DNA from: Acidobacteriota bacterium
GTDB taxonomy: Bacteria; Acidobacteriota; Thermoanaerobaculia; Thermoanaerobaculales; Thermoanaerobaculaceae
Assembly: GCA_004298115.1 (NCBI GenBank)
Contig: SCRJ01000128.1
Location: forward strand, 1 to 43,454
Length of the DNA: 43,454 bases
Reading direction: 5' to 3'
A program made the translations under genes and the position numbers. Of the stretch, positions 15,243-22,431 are shown piece by piece; within the stretch, counting starts at the first letter, position 1, and every line of letters begins with the position of its first letter. A model generated the notes under the pieces. The model saw nothing but the letters and a program-made list of their open reading frames with translations, made no database searches and was not told the DNA's origin.

Positions 15243-16508
15243 TCAGAACATCCGGCCGGCGAACCCACGCTGACCCGCCGCGGTGCCGCCCGACACGTCG
15301 GTGATCACGCTGTCGCCAACAGACAGGTCTCCTTCGACCACCTCGCTCATGATGCCGTCCGTGACGCCGGTGCGGATCGCGACCCGGAAGGGCTTGCCGG
15401 CGCGCAGCACCCATACGGTCTTGCGGTCGGTGCTCCCGCCTGGCTTCGCCGGCGCCGCGCCCGCCGCCCCTGCCGCCGGAGCGCCAGCCCCGCGCGGCCC
15501 TCGCCCACCGGTCGTCCCGCCCGGGTTGAGGCCGGCGAGCAGCTCGGCCGGTGGGCGGAAGCGGAGTGCCGCGTTCGGCACGCGCAACGCGTCGTCCTGC
15601 TCGGCATAAATGAACGTGCAGTTGGCGGTCATCCCTGGCTTCAACTTGAGACCGCTGTTGTCGACGTCGATCACCGCGTCGTAGGTCACCACGTTCTGCA
15701 CCGTCTGCGGCGCGTTGCGGATCTGCCGCACCGTGCCGACGAACGTCTCGGTCGGATAGGCGTCCACGGTGAACGTGGCGGGCATCCCGGTCCGCAGCTG
15801 GCCGATGTCGGCCTCGGCCACGCTCGTGTCCACCTGCATCTTGCGCAGGTCCTCGGCGATGAGGAAGAGGGTCGGCGCCTGCAGCGAGGCCGCCACCGTC
15901 TGGCCGACGTCCACGTTGCGGGAGATCACGACGCCGTCGGTCGGGGAGATGATGTCGGTGTAGGCCAGGTTGACCTCCGCCGAGTGCAGCTGCGCCTTGG
16001 CCTGCTCGACAGAGCCGACCGCGGCGTCCACGCCGGCCTTGGCGGCGTCGGCGGTGGCCTGCGCGGTATCGAGGTCCGCCTGGGCGATCAGCTTGCGCTC
16101 GGCGAGGGTCACGCTGCGTTTGTACTGGCGCTCGGCGTCCAGCGCCTGCGCCTTCGCCTTGGCCAGGTTGCCTTGCGCGGCCACGTAGTTGGCGCGCGCC
16201 TGCGCCACGTTCGCCTGGAACAACTGCGGGTCGATCTTGGCGATCAACTCGCCCTTCTTCACCTTGGAGTTGAAGTCGGCGTACAGGGCGGCGATCCGTC
16301 CTGAGACCTGGCTGCCCACCTGTACGGTGACGATCGCCGAGAGCGAGCCGGAGGCGGTCACCTTGGCGACGATCTTTCCCCGGTCGATGCGGGCGGTCTC
16401 GAATTGCAGCGCAGCATTCGCCTTCGCCTGACGCATCCGCCACCAGCCGAACCCGCCCGCGATCACCACGACACCGACCACGATCCAGAACAACTTGTTC
16501 TTGAACAT
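15243..16508 (-). CDS. ABC/RND efflux adaptor, MacA-like HlyD family
   Basis: A 421-aa membrane-fusion protein anchored by one N-terminal TM helix (residues 5-24, KLFWIVVGVVVIAGGFGWW). VTASGSLSAIVTVQVGSQVSGRIAALYADFNSKVKKGELIAKID is the first half of the lipoyl domain. A long alanine/glutamine-rich helical hairpin (about 96-182) follows, then IISPTDGVVISRNVDVGQTV, the second half of the lipoyl domain. An unusual glycine/alanine/proline-rich insert occupies about 328-359, between the beta-barrel and membrane-proximal parts. The start at 16508 has AGGAGAT six nt upstream. With the ATPase, permease and TolC protein it makes a complete tripartite exporter. Confidence 0.9.
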   Translation of the reverse strand: MFKNKLFWIVVGVVVIAGGFGWWRMRQAKANAALQFETARIDRGKIVAKVTASGSLSAIVTVQVGSQVSGRIAALYADFNSKVKKGELIAKIDPQLFQANVAQARANYVAAQGNLAKAKAQALDAERQYKRSVTLAERKLIAQADLDTAQATADAAKAGVDAAVGSVEQAKAQLHSAEVNLAYTDIISPTDGVVISRNVDVGQTVAASLQAPTLFLIAEDLRKMQVDTSVAEADIGQLRTGMPATFTVDAYPTETFVGTVRQIRNAPQTVQNVVTYDAVIDVDNSGLKLKPGMTANCTFIYAEQDDALRVPNAALRFRPPAELLAGLNPGGTTGGRGPRGAGAPAAGAAGAAPAKPGGSTDRKTVWVLRAGKPFRVAIRTGVTDGIMSEVVEGDLSVGDSVITDVSGGTAAGQRGFAGRMF

Positions 16509-16614
16509 TGATCTCCTCACGCGGACACGGCGCGCGCGGCCGGCCCGTTCCGAGCGGCGCAAAATCGCTCGCGCCGTTCAACTCTGCGATGATGGCGCCG
16601 GCCGCGGCGGGCGC

Positions 16615-17088
16615 TCATCGGTTCCTGTTCCTCCCCGGGTCGCCCGCCTTGCCGGTTCCGGCACGGGAGCTCTCGAGGTTCGCAATGACCTTCTGGAGGC
16701 CGGCCACGACGGCGGCGCGCTCGGACGGCGTCAGCCCCGCTTCGACCGCCGAACGGACGGCCGCCGCGACCGGAGCGAGCTGCCCGGCCAGCGAACGTCC
16801 CGATGGGGTCAGCACGAGGCGCGACCGCCTGCGGTCGGCAGGGTCGGCGCCCGAGTGGACCAGCCGCCGCCGGGTCAGGGTCGTCACCACCCGGCACGCC
16901 GTCGGCGGGTCCATCCGCTGCAGTTCGGCGAGCTCGCGCAGGGAAGCCCCCTCGTGGGTGGCGACCGCCATCAGCGTCCAGAACTGCTGCGGCGACAGGT
17001 CGTGCTCGCGGACCAGCGTGCTCACGGCCTGTTTGATCCGCCGCCGCACGACCGCCACCAGCAACCCGATCGGCTCTTGCGTCAACAA
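16615..17088 (-). CDS. MarR-family transcriptional regulator
   Basis: A winged-helix DNA-binding regulator of about 157 aa. The core LSPQQFWTLMAVATHEGASLRELAELQRMDPPTACRVVTTLTRRRLVHSGADPADRRRSRLVLTPSG matches the MarR fold, with the recognition helix at DPPTACRVVTTLTRRRL and the wing DRRRSRL. MarR proteins are usually repressors of neighbouring efflux genes that let go of DNA when they bind a small phenolic or lipophilic ligand. GGAGG at 17095-17099 is correctly spaced for TTG codons at 17088 (6 nt) or 17085 (9 nt). The frame continues up to a TTG at 17103, but that would lie upstream of the ribosome site. The exporter genes start 106 bp downstream, so autoregulated control of the operon is likely. 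Confidence 0.85.
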   Translation of the reverse strand: MLTQEPIGLLVAVVRRRIKQAVSTLVREHDLSPQQFWTLMAVATHEGASLRELAELQRMDPPTACRVVTTLTRRRLVHSGADPADRRRSRLVLTPSGRSLAGQLAPVAAAVRSAVEAGLTPSERAAVVAGLQKVIANLESSRAGTGKAGDPGRNRNR

Positions 17089-17100
17089 TTCTTGCCTCCG

Positions 17101-17125
17101 CAATCATTGTCATACGAATCGTTCG
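17101..17125. promoter_or_regulatory. Two short dyads at the marR promoter, candidate operator
   Basis: CAATCATTG (17101-17109, arms of 4 around one base) overlaps the -10 box and the ribosome-binding region. CGAATCGTTCG (17115-17125, arms of 4 around three bases) lies between the -35 and -10 boxes. Their position would let a dimeric MarR repressor block its own transcription. Arms are short, so this is tentative. Confidence 0.35.
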
Positions 17126-17134
17126 CCCTGTCAA
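17106..17134 (-). promoter_or_regulatory. Promoter of the marR-efflux operon
   Basis: On the minus strand TTGACA (17134-17129) is followed by a 17-bp spacer and GACAAT (17111-17106, 4 of 6 matches to TATAAT). It precedes the marR ribosome-binding site by only a few bases. Confidence 0.6.
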
Positions 17135-17184
17135 CCGTCGCGGACCGGCCCACCATGCCAGAGACGCGCGGCCGGGCCGCCCGG

Positions 17185-17859
17185 TTACACCCCGCGGCCG
17201 CCGCCGAACAGATCGAGGTGGAGACGGGGCGAGTAGCGGAAGCCGTGGGCGATGCACAGGCGCGCCACGACGCCGGCGCGCGCCGCGACCTCCCCGGCAG
17301 TGCGGCCTTCCGGCATCAGCAGCACCCGCCCGCGCGCCGCGCCGACGCGCTCCACAAGGTCGAGCACCTCGCCGATGTCCCCCTCGCCGCACACCACGAA
17401 CTTGAGCTGGTGCTCGGGGTGCCGCGCGAGCAGGGCGAGGAGCGGGCCGAGGTCGGCGCGCAGCGCTCGGTGCCTGGCCCGAAACCGGCCGTCCGGGTCG
17501 GAGTTGGAGGTCTTCGGCGACACCGAGAGCAGGTCGCACGAGAAGTCGGGCGCCAGCGTCCCGGCGGTCTCGACGGTGGTGTGGCGCCCGGCGGAGGCGA
17601 GGGCGGCGGCCAGGGCCGGCAGCTCGCGCTGCAGCAGCGGCTCGCCTCCCGTGATCACGACGTGACGGCATCCCGACGCCGCGGCCTCGGCCACAAGGTC
17701 GCCGACGCTCCGCCGCGACCCCTCCGGCCGCCACGACGTGTACGGCGTGTCGCACCAGGCGCAGCGGAGGTTGCACCCCGAGGTGCGGATGAAGAACGAG
17801 GGAACCCCGGCCAGCATCCCCTCCCCCTGGATCGAGGTGAACGTCTCCGCGACGACCAT
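17185..17859 (-). CDS. queE: 7-carboxy-7-deazaguanine synthase (QueE), radical SAM
   Basis: A 224-aa radical-SAM enzyme that ring-contracts 6-carboxy-tetrahydropterin to 7-carboxy-7-deazaguanine in the queuosine (7-deazapurine) pathway. TFTSIQGEG (7-14) is the hallmark N-terminus. The cluster motif CNLRCAWC gives Cys29, Cys33 and Cys36 for the [4Fe-4S] centre, followed by DTPYTSW; VITGGEPLLQ is the SAM-binding GGEP motif. The length is normal. The ATG at 17859 lies 2 bp after the ctaA stop on the same strand, so it is probably translated by coupling; no strong ribosome site is seen. No other queuosine gene is in the window. Confidence 0.92.
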   Translation of the reverse strand: MVVAETFTSIQGEGMLAGVPSFFIRTSGCNLRCAWCDTPYTSWRPEGSRRSVGDLVAEAAASGCRHVVITGGEPLLQRELPALAAALASAGRHTTVETAGTLAPDFSCDLLSVSPKTSNSDPDGRFRARHRALRADLGPLLALLARHPEHQLKFVVCGEGDIGEVLDLVERVGAARGRVLLMPEGRTAGEVAARAGVVARLCIAHGFRYSPRLHLDLFGGGRGV

Positions 17860-17861
17860 GC

Positions 17862-19190
17862 CTAGCCCACAGTCCGCGCCGGCCGGTCGCCTTCGACGAG
17901 TGGGCGGCGCGTCCACACGGCGCCGAGGACCGCGCACCCGAGCAGCACCGACCCGCCCGCCTGGTGCAGAGTGGTGAGCAGCACGTCCCACGCCGCGTGC
18001 GGCGCTCCCGCGACCCGCATCTCGACCGCGTACAGCGCCGTCAGGCCCAACATGACCTGCACCGTCACCGCCGCCGTGATCACGCGCCCGAGCGTTCCGA
18101 GCACGCCCCGCTCGCCGCCCAGCCGCGCCAGTCGAGCCCCGAGGACGAGCGCCAGCGCGAGCACGACGACGGCGAACGTCACGTGCTCGACGAGCCCGCG
18201 GCCGAACTGGCGCCGCACGGCGCCGAGCCCGATCTGCACGATCACGGCGGCGACGAGCCACAGGCTGAGCGCCCGCACCCCGGCCAGCGCGGCCCGGGCC
18301 GGAGATCCGTCCCGTGCCCCCCACGCCGTGGACGTGAAGGCGGCGAGCGCGATCATCAGGCCGAAGAACACCGGCCCCAGCACGCCGTGTACGACCGCCA
18401 GGGTGGACGACGGGTCCATCGCGGCCCGCGCCGTCGACAGGGTGAATCCGCCGGTCACGCGTAGCCCGCCGAGCACTCCCTGCACGATCACGGCCGCCGC
18501 CGCGACGAGGCCGAGACGCTTGACCCAACGCCGCCGCTCGGCCGCGAGCAGGTGCGCGGCGAACACCACGGTGGTGAGGCCGACCAGGCTGCCGAACAGG
18601 CGATGCGCGTGCTCGAAGTAGATCCCGCCCGTCATGCGCGAGAGCGGGTAGAGGAACATGTTGTACCCGAACGAATTCGGCCAGTCCACGACGGACAGGC
18701 CCGCCTTCTCCCCGGTGACCAGGCCGCCCACCAGGAGCTGCAACAAGGTGGCCGCCGCCGCCACGCCCGCCAGCGCCCCGGTCCAGTTCACCGCGCCCAC
18801 CCCGCTGCCCCGGCTCCGCGCCCCGGCCGCGGCCCCGGCGCTCGCGAGGCCTGCGCCGAGCAGCAGCGAGCCCGGAACCCACCACAGCGCCGAGGGCACG
18901 ACCTGGTCGGCGTGGGCCCCGCCGAGAAGGCTGCCGAGGATCAGCAGGTTGACCACCGACGAGAGCAGCCCGGCCGCCAGACCGCTCCGCCACCCGCGCG
19001 CACCCAGCCGCCCGGCGACGAACCCGCCGCCGGCGAGGCAGCCCAGCAGCAGCAGCGCGAGCAGCCAGCTCGGCACGGCGGCGGGCGGCATGCGGCAGAG
19101 GTAGCCGACGAACCACATCGCCACGCTCGTCCCGAACCCGAGGGCGAGGGTTTCCGCGCCGCGAGGTACTCCGGTTCCTGCCTGGGCCAT
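17862..19190 (-). CDS. ctaA: Heme A synthase, COX15/CtaA family with N-terminal membrane extension
   Basis: A 442-aa membrane enzyme that oxidises the C8 methyl of heme O to make heme A for the caa3 oxidase. The catalytic part starts near residue 125 and holds the four expected His sites: EHAHRLFGS (with the conserved Glu), VVHGVLGP, LVEHVTFA and TTLHQAGGS. The first 120 residues add about four extra TM helices (for example SWLLALLLLGCLAGGGFVAG and SSVVNLLILGSLLGG), absent from the roughly 300-aa B. subtilis or E. coli-type proteins. The extracytoplasmic Cys pair of the Bacillus enzyme is not evident. The start at 19190 has AGGAGAGG upstream. It is divergent from ctaB, with a 176-bp shared control region. 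Confidence 0.9.
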   Translation of the reverse strand: MAQAGTGVPRGAETLALGFGTSVAMWFVGYLCRMPPAAVPSWLLALLLLGCLAGGGFVAGRLGARGWRSGLAAGLLSSVVNLLILGSLLGGAHADQVVPSALWWVPGSLLLGAGLASAGAAAGARSRGSGVGAVNWTGALAGVAAAATLLQLLVGGLVTGEKAGLSVVDWPNSFGYNMFLYPLSRMTGGIYFEHAHRLFGSLVGLTTVVFAAHLLAAERRRWVKRLGLVAAAAVIVQGVLGGLRVTGGFTLSTARAAMDPSSTLAVVHGVLGPVFFGLMIALAAFTSTAWGARDGSPARAALAGVRALSLWLVAAVIVQIGLGAVRRQFGRGLVEHVTFAVVVLALALVLGARLARLGGERGVLGTLGRVITAAVTVQVMLGLTALYAVEMRVAGAPHAAWDVLLTTLHQAGGSVLLGCAVLGAVWTRRPLVEGDRPARTVG

Positions 19191-19221
19191 CGTCGCCTCT
19201 CCTTCCGCAGCGGCCGGCGTC

Positions 19222-19250
19222 AGTATGAGCCAGGCCGCACGCGCGTTCAA
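19222..19250 (-). promoter_or_regulatory. Promoter of ctaA-queE
   Basis: On the minus strand TTGAAC (19250-19245), a 17-bp spacer and CATACT (19227-19222). It lies 31 bp before the ctaA start codon, leaving room for a short leader with the AGGAGAGG site. Confidence 0.55.
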
Positions 19251-19280
19251 AGCCGGCGGGGAATGTCCGCGGCGCGATCC

Positions 19281-19298
19281 CGTTGTGGCAGGACAACG
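19281..19298. promoter_or_regulatory. Inverted repeat in the ctaA/ctaB divergent region, candidate operator
   Basis: CGTTGT (19281-19286), a 6-bp spacer and ACAACG (19293-19298) form a perfect dyad. It lies about 30 bp upstream of the ctaA -35 box and 68 bp before ctaB, a position suited to a regulator acting on both genes. No regulator gene is adjacent. Confidence 0.35.
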
Positions 19299-19366
19299 AC
19301 CCCGGGGCGGCGCGAGCGACGCGGCGCCGGAGACGGACGCGGCCGGGGCGTACGAGGAACGCAGCC

Positions 19367-20323
19367 ATGCGAGGAACGGTTCGATCGGGTGTCCCGGCTG
19401 ACGGTGCGGCCGCGCATCGCATCGTGGCGGTGCTGCGGGCGTATCCGGAGCTGACCAAGATCCGCCTCACCGCGCTCGTGGTGGCGACCACCGCGGTGGG
19501 GTTCATGATGGCCGGCGGCGGGCACCGAAGCGGCGCCACGCTCGTCTGGACGGTGCTCGGCACCGCCCTCGCCGCCGCGGGCGCGATGGCGCTCAACCAG
19601 GTCATCGAGGTGGCCCGTGACGCCCGCATGGAGCGCACGAAGAACCGGCCCCTCCCGGCCGGCGTCCTCACCGCGCGTCACGGCCTGGTGTTCGGTCTCG
19701 CCGTGGCGGGCGCCGGCCTCGCCACCCTCGTGTTGGGGGCCAACGCGCTCACCGCCCTCCTCGGCCTCACCGTGGTGCTCGTGTACACGCTCGTCTACAC
19801 GCCGCTCAAGCCCCGATCGCCGCTGTGCACGCTCGCGGGCGCCGTCTGCGGCGCGATCCCGCCGATGATGGGGTGGACCGCGACGGGGACGCCGCTCGGG
19901 TTCGGCGCGTGGCTCCTGGCCGGCGTGCTCTTCCTCTGGCAGATCCCCCACTTCCTCGCGCTCGCCTGGCTCTACCGCGACGACTACGCGCGCGGCGGCT
20001 TTCGCATGCTCCCGGTCGTGGACGCCTCCGGCCGGGCGACGGGTCAGGCCGCCGTGCTCTACTCGATGGCGCTGCTGCCGGTCGGCGTGCTCGCCGCCCT
20101 CGGCGGCATGACGGGGTGGACGTTCGCGGCCGGGTCCCTCGCCCTCACCGGCGTCCTCGTCGGGCTCGCGCTCGCGCTCGCCAGCAGGAAGAGCGACGCC
20201 GTCGCCCGCCGCCTCTTCCTGGCCACCCTCATCTACCTGCCGTTGCTCCTCGGCCTCATGGTCTCCGACCGGGTCCCCGCGCCGCAGGGGTGGGCAGTGG
20301 CGCTGGCGGCTGCCGGCCGATGA
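19367..20323 (+). CDS. ctaB: Protoheme IX farnesyltransferase (heme O synthase)
   Basis: A 318-aa polytopic UbiA-family prenyltransferase that attaches a farnesyl group to heme B, giving heme O, the substrate of CtaA. The first Asp-rich motif appears as NQVIEVARDARMERTKNRPLPAG, with the characteristic RTxNRPLP; the second is YRDDYARGGFRMLPVVD. About nine TM helices fit the family. The ATG at 19367 has GAGGAA seven nt upstream; an in-frame upstream stretch is arginine-rich and unlikely. Its stop overlaps the next ATG (ATGA), coupling it to the DUF3179 gene. Confidence 0.93.
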   Translation: MRGTVRSGVPADGAAAHRIVAVLRAYPELTKIRLTALVVATTAVGFMMAGGGHRSGATLVWTVLGTALAAAGAMALNQVIEVARDARMERTKNRPLPAGVLTARHGLVFGLAVAGAGLATLVLGANALTALLGLTVVLVYTLVYTPLKPRSPLCTLAGAVCGAIPPMMGWTATGTPLGFGAWLLAGVLFLWQIPHFLALAWLYRDDYARGGFRMLPVVDASGRATGQAAVLYSMALLPVGVLAALGGMTGWTFAAGSLALTGVLVGLALALASRKSDAVARRLFLATLIYLPLLLGLMVSDRVPAPQGWAVALAAAGR

Positions 20324-21417
20324 GCGACCCGGCTTCGCCGGCACCGGGGTTCCTGCGTCGCGGCGGCTGGATCGTCGTGGCGGTGTTGGCGGTGGCGACC
20401 GCCGCGTTCGCCTGGTACGCCGTGGGCCTCGTGCGCCACCGCGCCCACCCGACCGGCGACGGACGCCACGTCGCGAGCTATGGCTTCAAGCTCGAGCCGT
20501 GTCTGGTGCCGCGCGCGCTGCTCGTCGCGTCGGGGATGCCCAAGGACGGCCTGGCCGCTCTCGCCGACCCGCCGGTGTGGACCGTCGCCCAGGCCGACGC
20601 AGCCACGGTCGGGCACGGCAGGTTCCTCGTGCCCGGCGACCGCGTCATCGGTGTCCGGCTCGGGGGCGCCGCCCGCGCCTACCCGCTGCGGATGCTCGTC
20701 TGGCACGAGGTCGTCAACGACACCCTGGGCGGCGTCCCGATCGCGGTGACCTACGACCCGCTCTGCGACAGCGCCGTGGCGTTCCGCCGCGAGCTGCGCG
20801 GCGAGGCCCTCACCTTCGGCGTCAGCGGCCTGCTGTTCGACTCCAATCTCCTGATGTACGACCGCCGGGCGGCGGCCGGGGAGGAAAGCCTCTGGAGCCA
20901 ACTGCTGTTCCGCGCCGTCGCCGGTCCCGCCGCCGCCGCGGGGACCTCGCTCGAGGTGCTGCCGATCTCGGTCGAGACGTGGGGCGACTGGCGCCGCGAG
21001 CACCCCGACACCACGGTCCCCGCCCCCGCCCCCGCGATGGCCGCGAAGTACGTCTCCGACCCGTACACGACGTACGTCGGGTCCGACGAGCTGCGCTTTC
21101 CGGTGCGCCCCCTGCCCGCACCGGCCGCGTACCCGCTCAAGAGCCCGCTCGTCGCGATCGGCGCCGCGCACGCCTGGACGGCGTTCCCGTTCCCGACCCT
21201 CGCCGCCGCGGACGTCTCGCGGCCTACACCGGCCTCCCGGCCGAACGCCTCCGCGGCGCTCGCCTCGTTTCTCTCCTATCGCGCGACTGGGCCCACCGTC
21301 GCGGTCGCCATCGACGCCCTCCCGCCCGGCGCCGCCGTCGTCTACGCATCGTACTTCGCCTGGTACGCGATGCACGCGCCCGAGACGACCTGGGCCGGCG
21401 AAGGCCGGGCACGGTAG
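20320..21417 (+). CDS. DUF3179-domain membrane-anchored protein
   Basis: A 365-aa protein with one N-terminal TM helix (residues about 15-37, GGWIVVAVLAVATAAFAWYAVGL) and a large extracytoplasmic domain. The DUF3179 core is clear: WHEVVNDTLGGVPIAVTYDPLCDSAVAFRRELRG, LTFGVSGLLFDSNLLMYDRR, ESLWSQLLFRAVAGP and TWGDWRREHPDTTV. The single conserved Cys of PLC is present. The function of DUF3179 is not established. It overlaps ctaB by 4 bp, and its product may be linked to heme or oxidase assembly, but that rests on position only. A heptamer repeat begins 5 bp after its stop. Confidence 0.85.
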   Translation: MSDPASPAPGFLRRGGWIVVAVLAVATAAFAWYAVGLVRHRAHPTGDGRHVASYGFKLEPCLVPRALLVASGMPKDGLAALADPPVWTVAQADAATVGHGRFLVPGDRVIGVRLGGAARAYPLRMLVWHEVVNDTLGGVPIAVTYDPLCDSAVAFRRELRGEALTFGVSGLLFDSNLLMYDRRAAAGEESLWSQLLFRAVAGPAAAAGTSLEVLPISVETWGDWRREHPDTTVPAPAPAMAAKYVSDPYTTYVGSDELRFPVRPLPAPAAYPLKSPLVAIGAAHAWTAFPFPTLAAADVSRPTPASRPNASAALASFLSYRATGPTVAVAIDALPPGAAVVYASYFAWYAMHAPETTWAGEGRAR

Positions 21418-21421
21418 AGAC

Positions 21422-21442
21422 GTGGCCAGTGGCCGGTGGCCC
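21422..21442 (+). repeat. Heptanucleotide array: GTGGCCA, GTGGCCG, GTGGCCC
   Basis: Three direct heptamers starting 5 bp after the DUF3179 stop codon. They share G-T-G-G-Y-C with the ten-copy array at the left edge of the window. Confidence 0.7.
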
Positions 21443-21504
21443 GAGCCGGCCACGCCGGCCGCAGGCCGCGCGGCCCTGAGCGCTTCCCTCGAAGACGAAG
21501 AAGC

Positions 21505-21584
21505 GCGCCCGGCGGGCGCGCCCCACATTAGAGGAAGTACGCCGACCGCAGGGCGCCGCAGCTCGGGGCGTGTAGCCGCGCCGC
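21505..21584 (+). repeat. ~80-bp direct repeat, copy 1
   Basis: From GCGCCCGGCGG through CCCCACATTAGA, CCGACCGCAGGGCGCCGCAG and CTCGGGGCGTGT to GCCGCGCCGC. It is nearly identical to 21641-21721 apart from a variable patch of about 10 bp after ACATTAGA and isolated substitutions. Its location and sequence suggest a dispersed intergenic repeat of this genome. Confidence 0.9.
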
Positions 21585-21594
21585 AGGAACGACC

Positions 21595-21622
21595 GGGGTC
21601 CGGGGCCCGGGATCCGGTGTCC
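21595..21622 (+). repeat. Heptanucleotide array: GGGGTCC, GGGGCCC, GGGATCC, GGTGTCC
   Basis: Four contiguous heptamers of the form GGNNNCC, lying between the two ~80-bp direct repeats. The same form occurs on the minus strand at 34702-34729. Confidence 0.75.
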
Positions 21623-21640
21623 GCAAGAATCAACGACAGC

Positions 21641-21721
21641 GCGCCCGGCGGTCGCGCCCCACATTAGAAGCGACAACGCCGACCGCAGGGCGCCGCAGCT
21701 CGGGGCGTGTGGCCGCGCCGC
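21641..21721 (+). repeat. ~80-bp direct repeat, copy 2
   Basis: Second copy of the 21505 repeat, same orientation, 136 bp downstream. It has the same CCCCACATTAGA and CCGACCGCAGGGCGCCGCAG cores. Confidence 0.9.
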
Positions 21722-21729
21722 CGCCGTTG

Positions 21730-21823
21730 GGCCAGATGCAAGGAAGGCGAGCGGCGAGGAGCGGAGCGTAGCCGGAGGCTACGTGAGCATCCGAGGCGCG
21801 AGCCTGACGCAGCAGATGGTCCG
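21730..21823. repeat. Hairpin-bearing intergenic element next to the oxidase operon end
   Basis: Starts GGCCAGATGCAAGGAAGG and ends CGCAGCAGATGGTCC, with purine-rich GAGGAGCGGAGCG before a perfect 7-bp stem (CGTAGCC 21767-21773, loop GGA, GGCTACG 21777-21783). It stops 14 bp short of the stop codon of the minus-strand subunit III-like gene. The layout recalls widespread intergenic repeats in several Gram-negative phyla. It could also serve as a transcript-end structure for the 13.6-kb operon. Confidence 0.6.
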
Positions 21824-21837
21824 ACGCCGGCGGCGCC

Positions 21838-22431
21838 CTAGGAGGAGAGCATCAACACCGCGAACATGACGACCCAGACGACGTCGAGGAAGTGCCAGTA
21901 GATCGCGCAATACTCCACCCCCGGGTGAAACTCCGCCGAATACCGGCCGCGGAACGCGCGCGCGGTGACCACGGCGAGGGGGATCAGGCCGCCGACGACG
22001 TGAGCGGCGTGGAGGCCGGTCAAGATGTAGAACGTGAAGCCGTACAGGTTGGCCTTCGCCGTGAGGTGCGCCGCCACGAGTGCGAACCAGTTCAGCGTCT
22101 GCGACACGAGGAAGAGGACGCCGAGGAGCGTGGTGAGCAGCATGCCGGCGCGCAGGGCCCGCTCCCGACCCGCCCGGACCGCGCGCACCGCCGCCTGCAT
22201 CGTGACGCTGCTGGCGAGGATGAGAACCGTCGAGACCCACAGGGTGGCGGGGAGGTGCGGCATCCCTGCGGGCGGCCAGACCGCCGCGCGCGAGCGGATC
22301 AGGCCGTAGGCCACGAGGCTCGCCGCGAACAGCATCGAGAGCGCCGCCACGAGCAGGCGCATCCCCAACCTGCCGGTCTCGATCGGGGCGGGCTCGTCGC
22401 GGCCGCCGTTGCGGCCGTCGCCCGCGGTCAT
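21838..22431 (-). CDS. Second cytochrome c oxidase subunit III-like protein
   Basis: A 197-aa membrane protein of the heme-copper oxidase subunit III family with five predicted TM helices. Recognisable parts are LWVSTVLILASSVTMQAA, LLTTLLGVLFLVSQTLNWF, FYILTGLHAAHVVGGLIPLAVV and YWHFLDVVWVVMF, the last being the conserved subunit III C-terminus. It differs from the CoxC gene upstream, so the cluster encodes two subunit III-type proteins. The N-terminus before the first TM is 20-odd polar residues. The start overlaps the upstream subunit IV-type stop (ATGA). It is the last gene of the act-cox run. Confidence 0.85.
   Translation of the reverse strand: MTAGDGRNGGRDEPAPIETGRLGMRLLVAALSMLFAASLVAYGLIRSRAAVWPPAGMPHLPATLWVSTVLILASSVTMQAAVRAVRAGRERALRAGMLLTTLLGVLFLVSQTLNWFALVAAHLTAKANLYGFTFYILTGLHAAHVVGGLIPLAVVTARAFRGRYSAEFHPGVEYCAIYWHFLDVVWVVMFAVLMLSS

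Larger units (their letters stand above)
21418..21837. other. 420-bp repeat-rich gap between convergent genes
   Basis: No gene is supported here. The stretch holds, in order, three degenerate heptamers (21422-21442), an ~80-bp repeat (21505-21584), four more heptamers (21595-21622), the second ~80-bp repeat (21641-21721), and a hairpin-bearing element that ends at the stop codon of the oxidase gene. It separates the convergent DUF3179 and subunit III-like genes. Confidence 0.85.
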
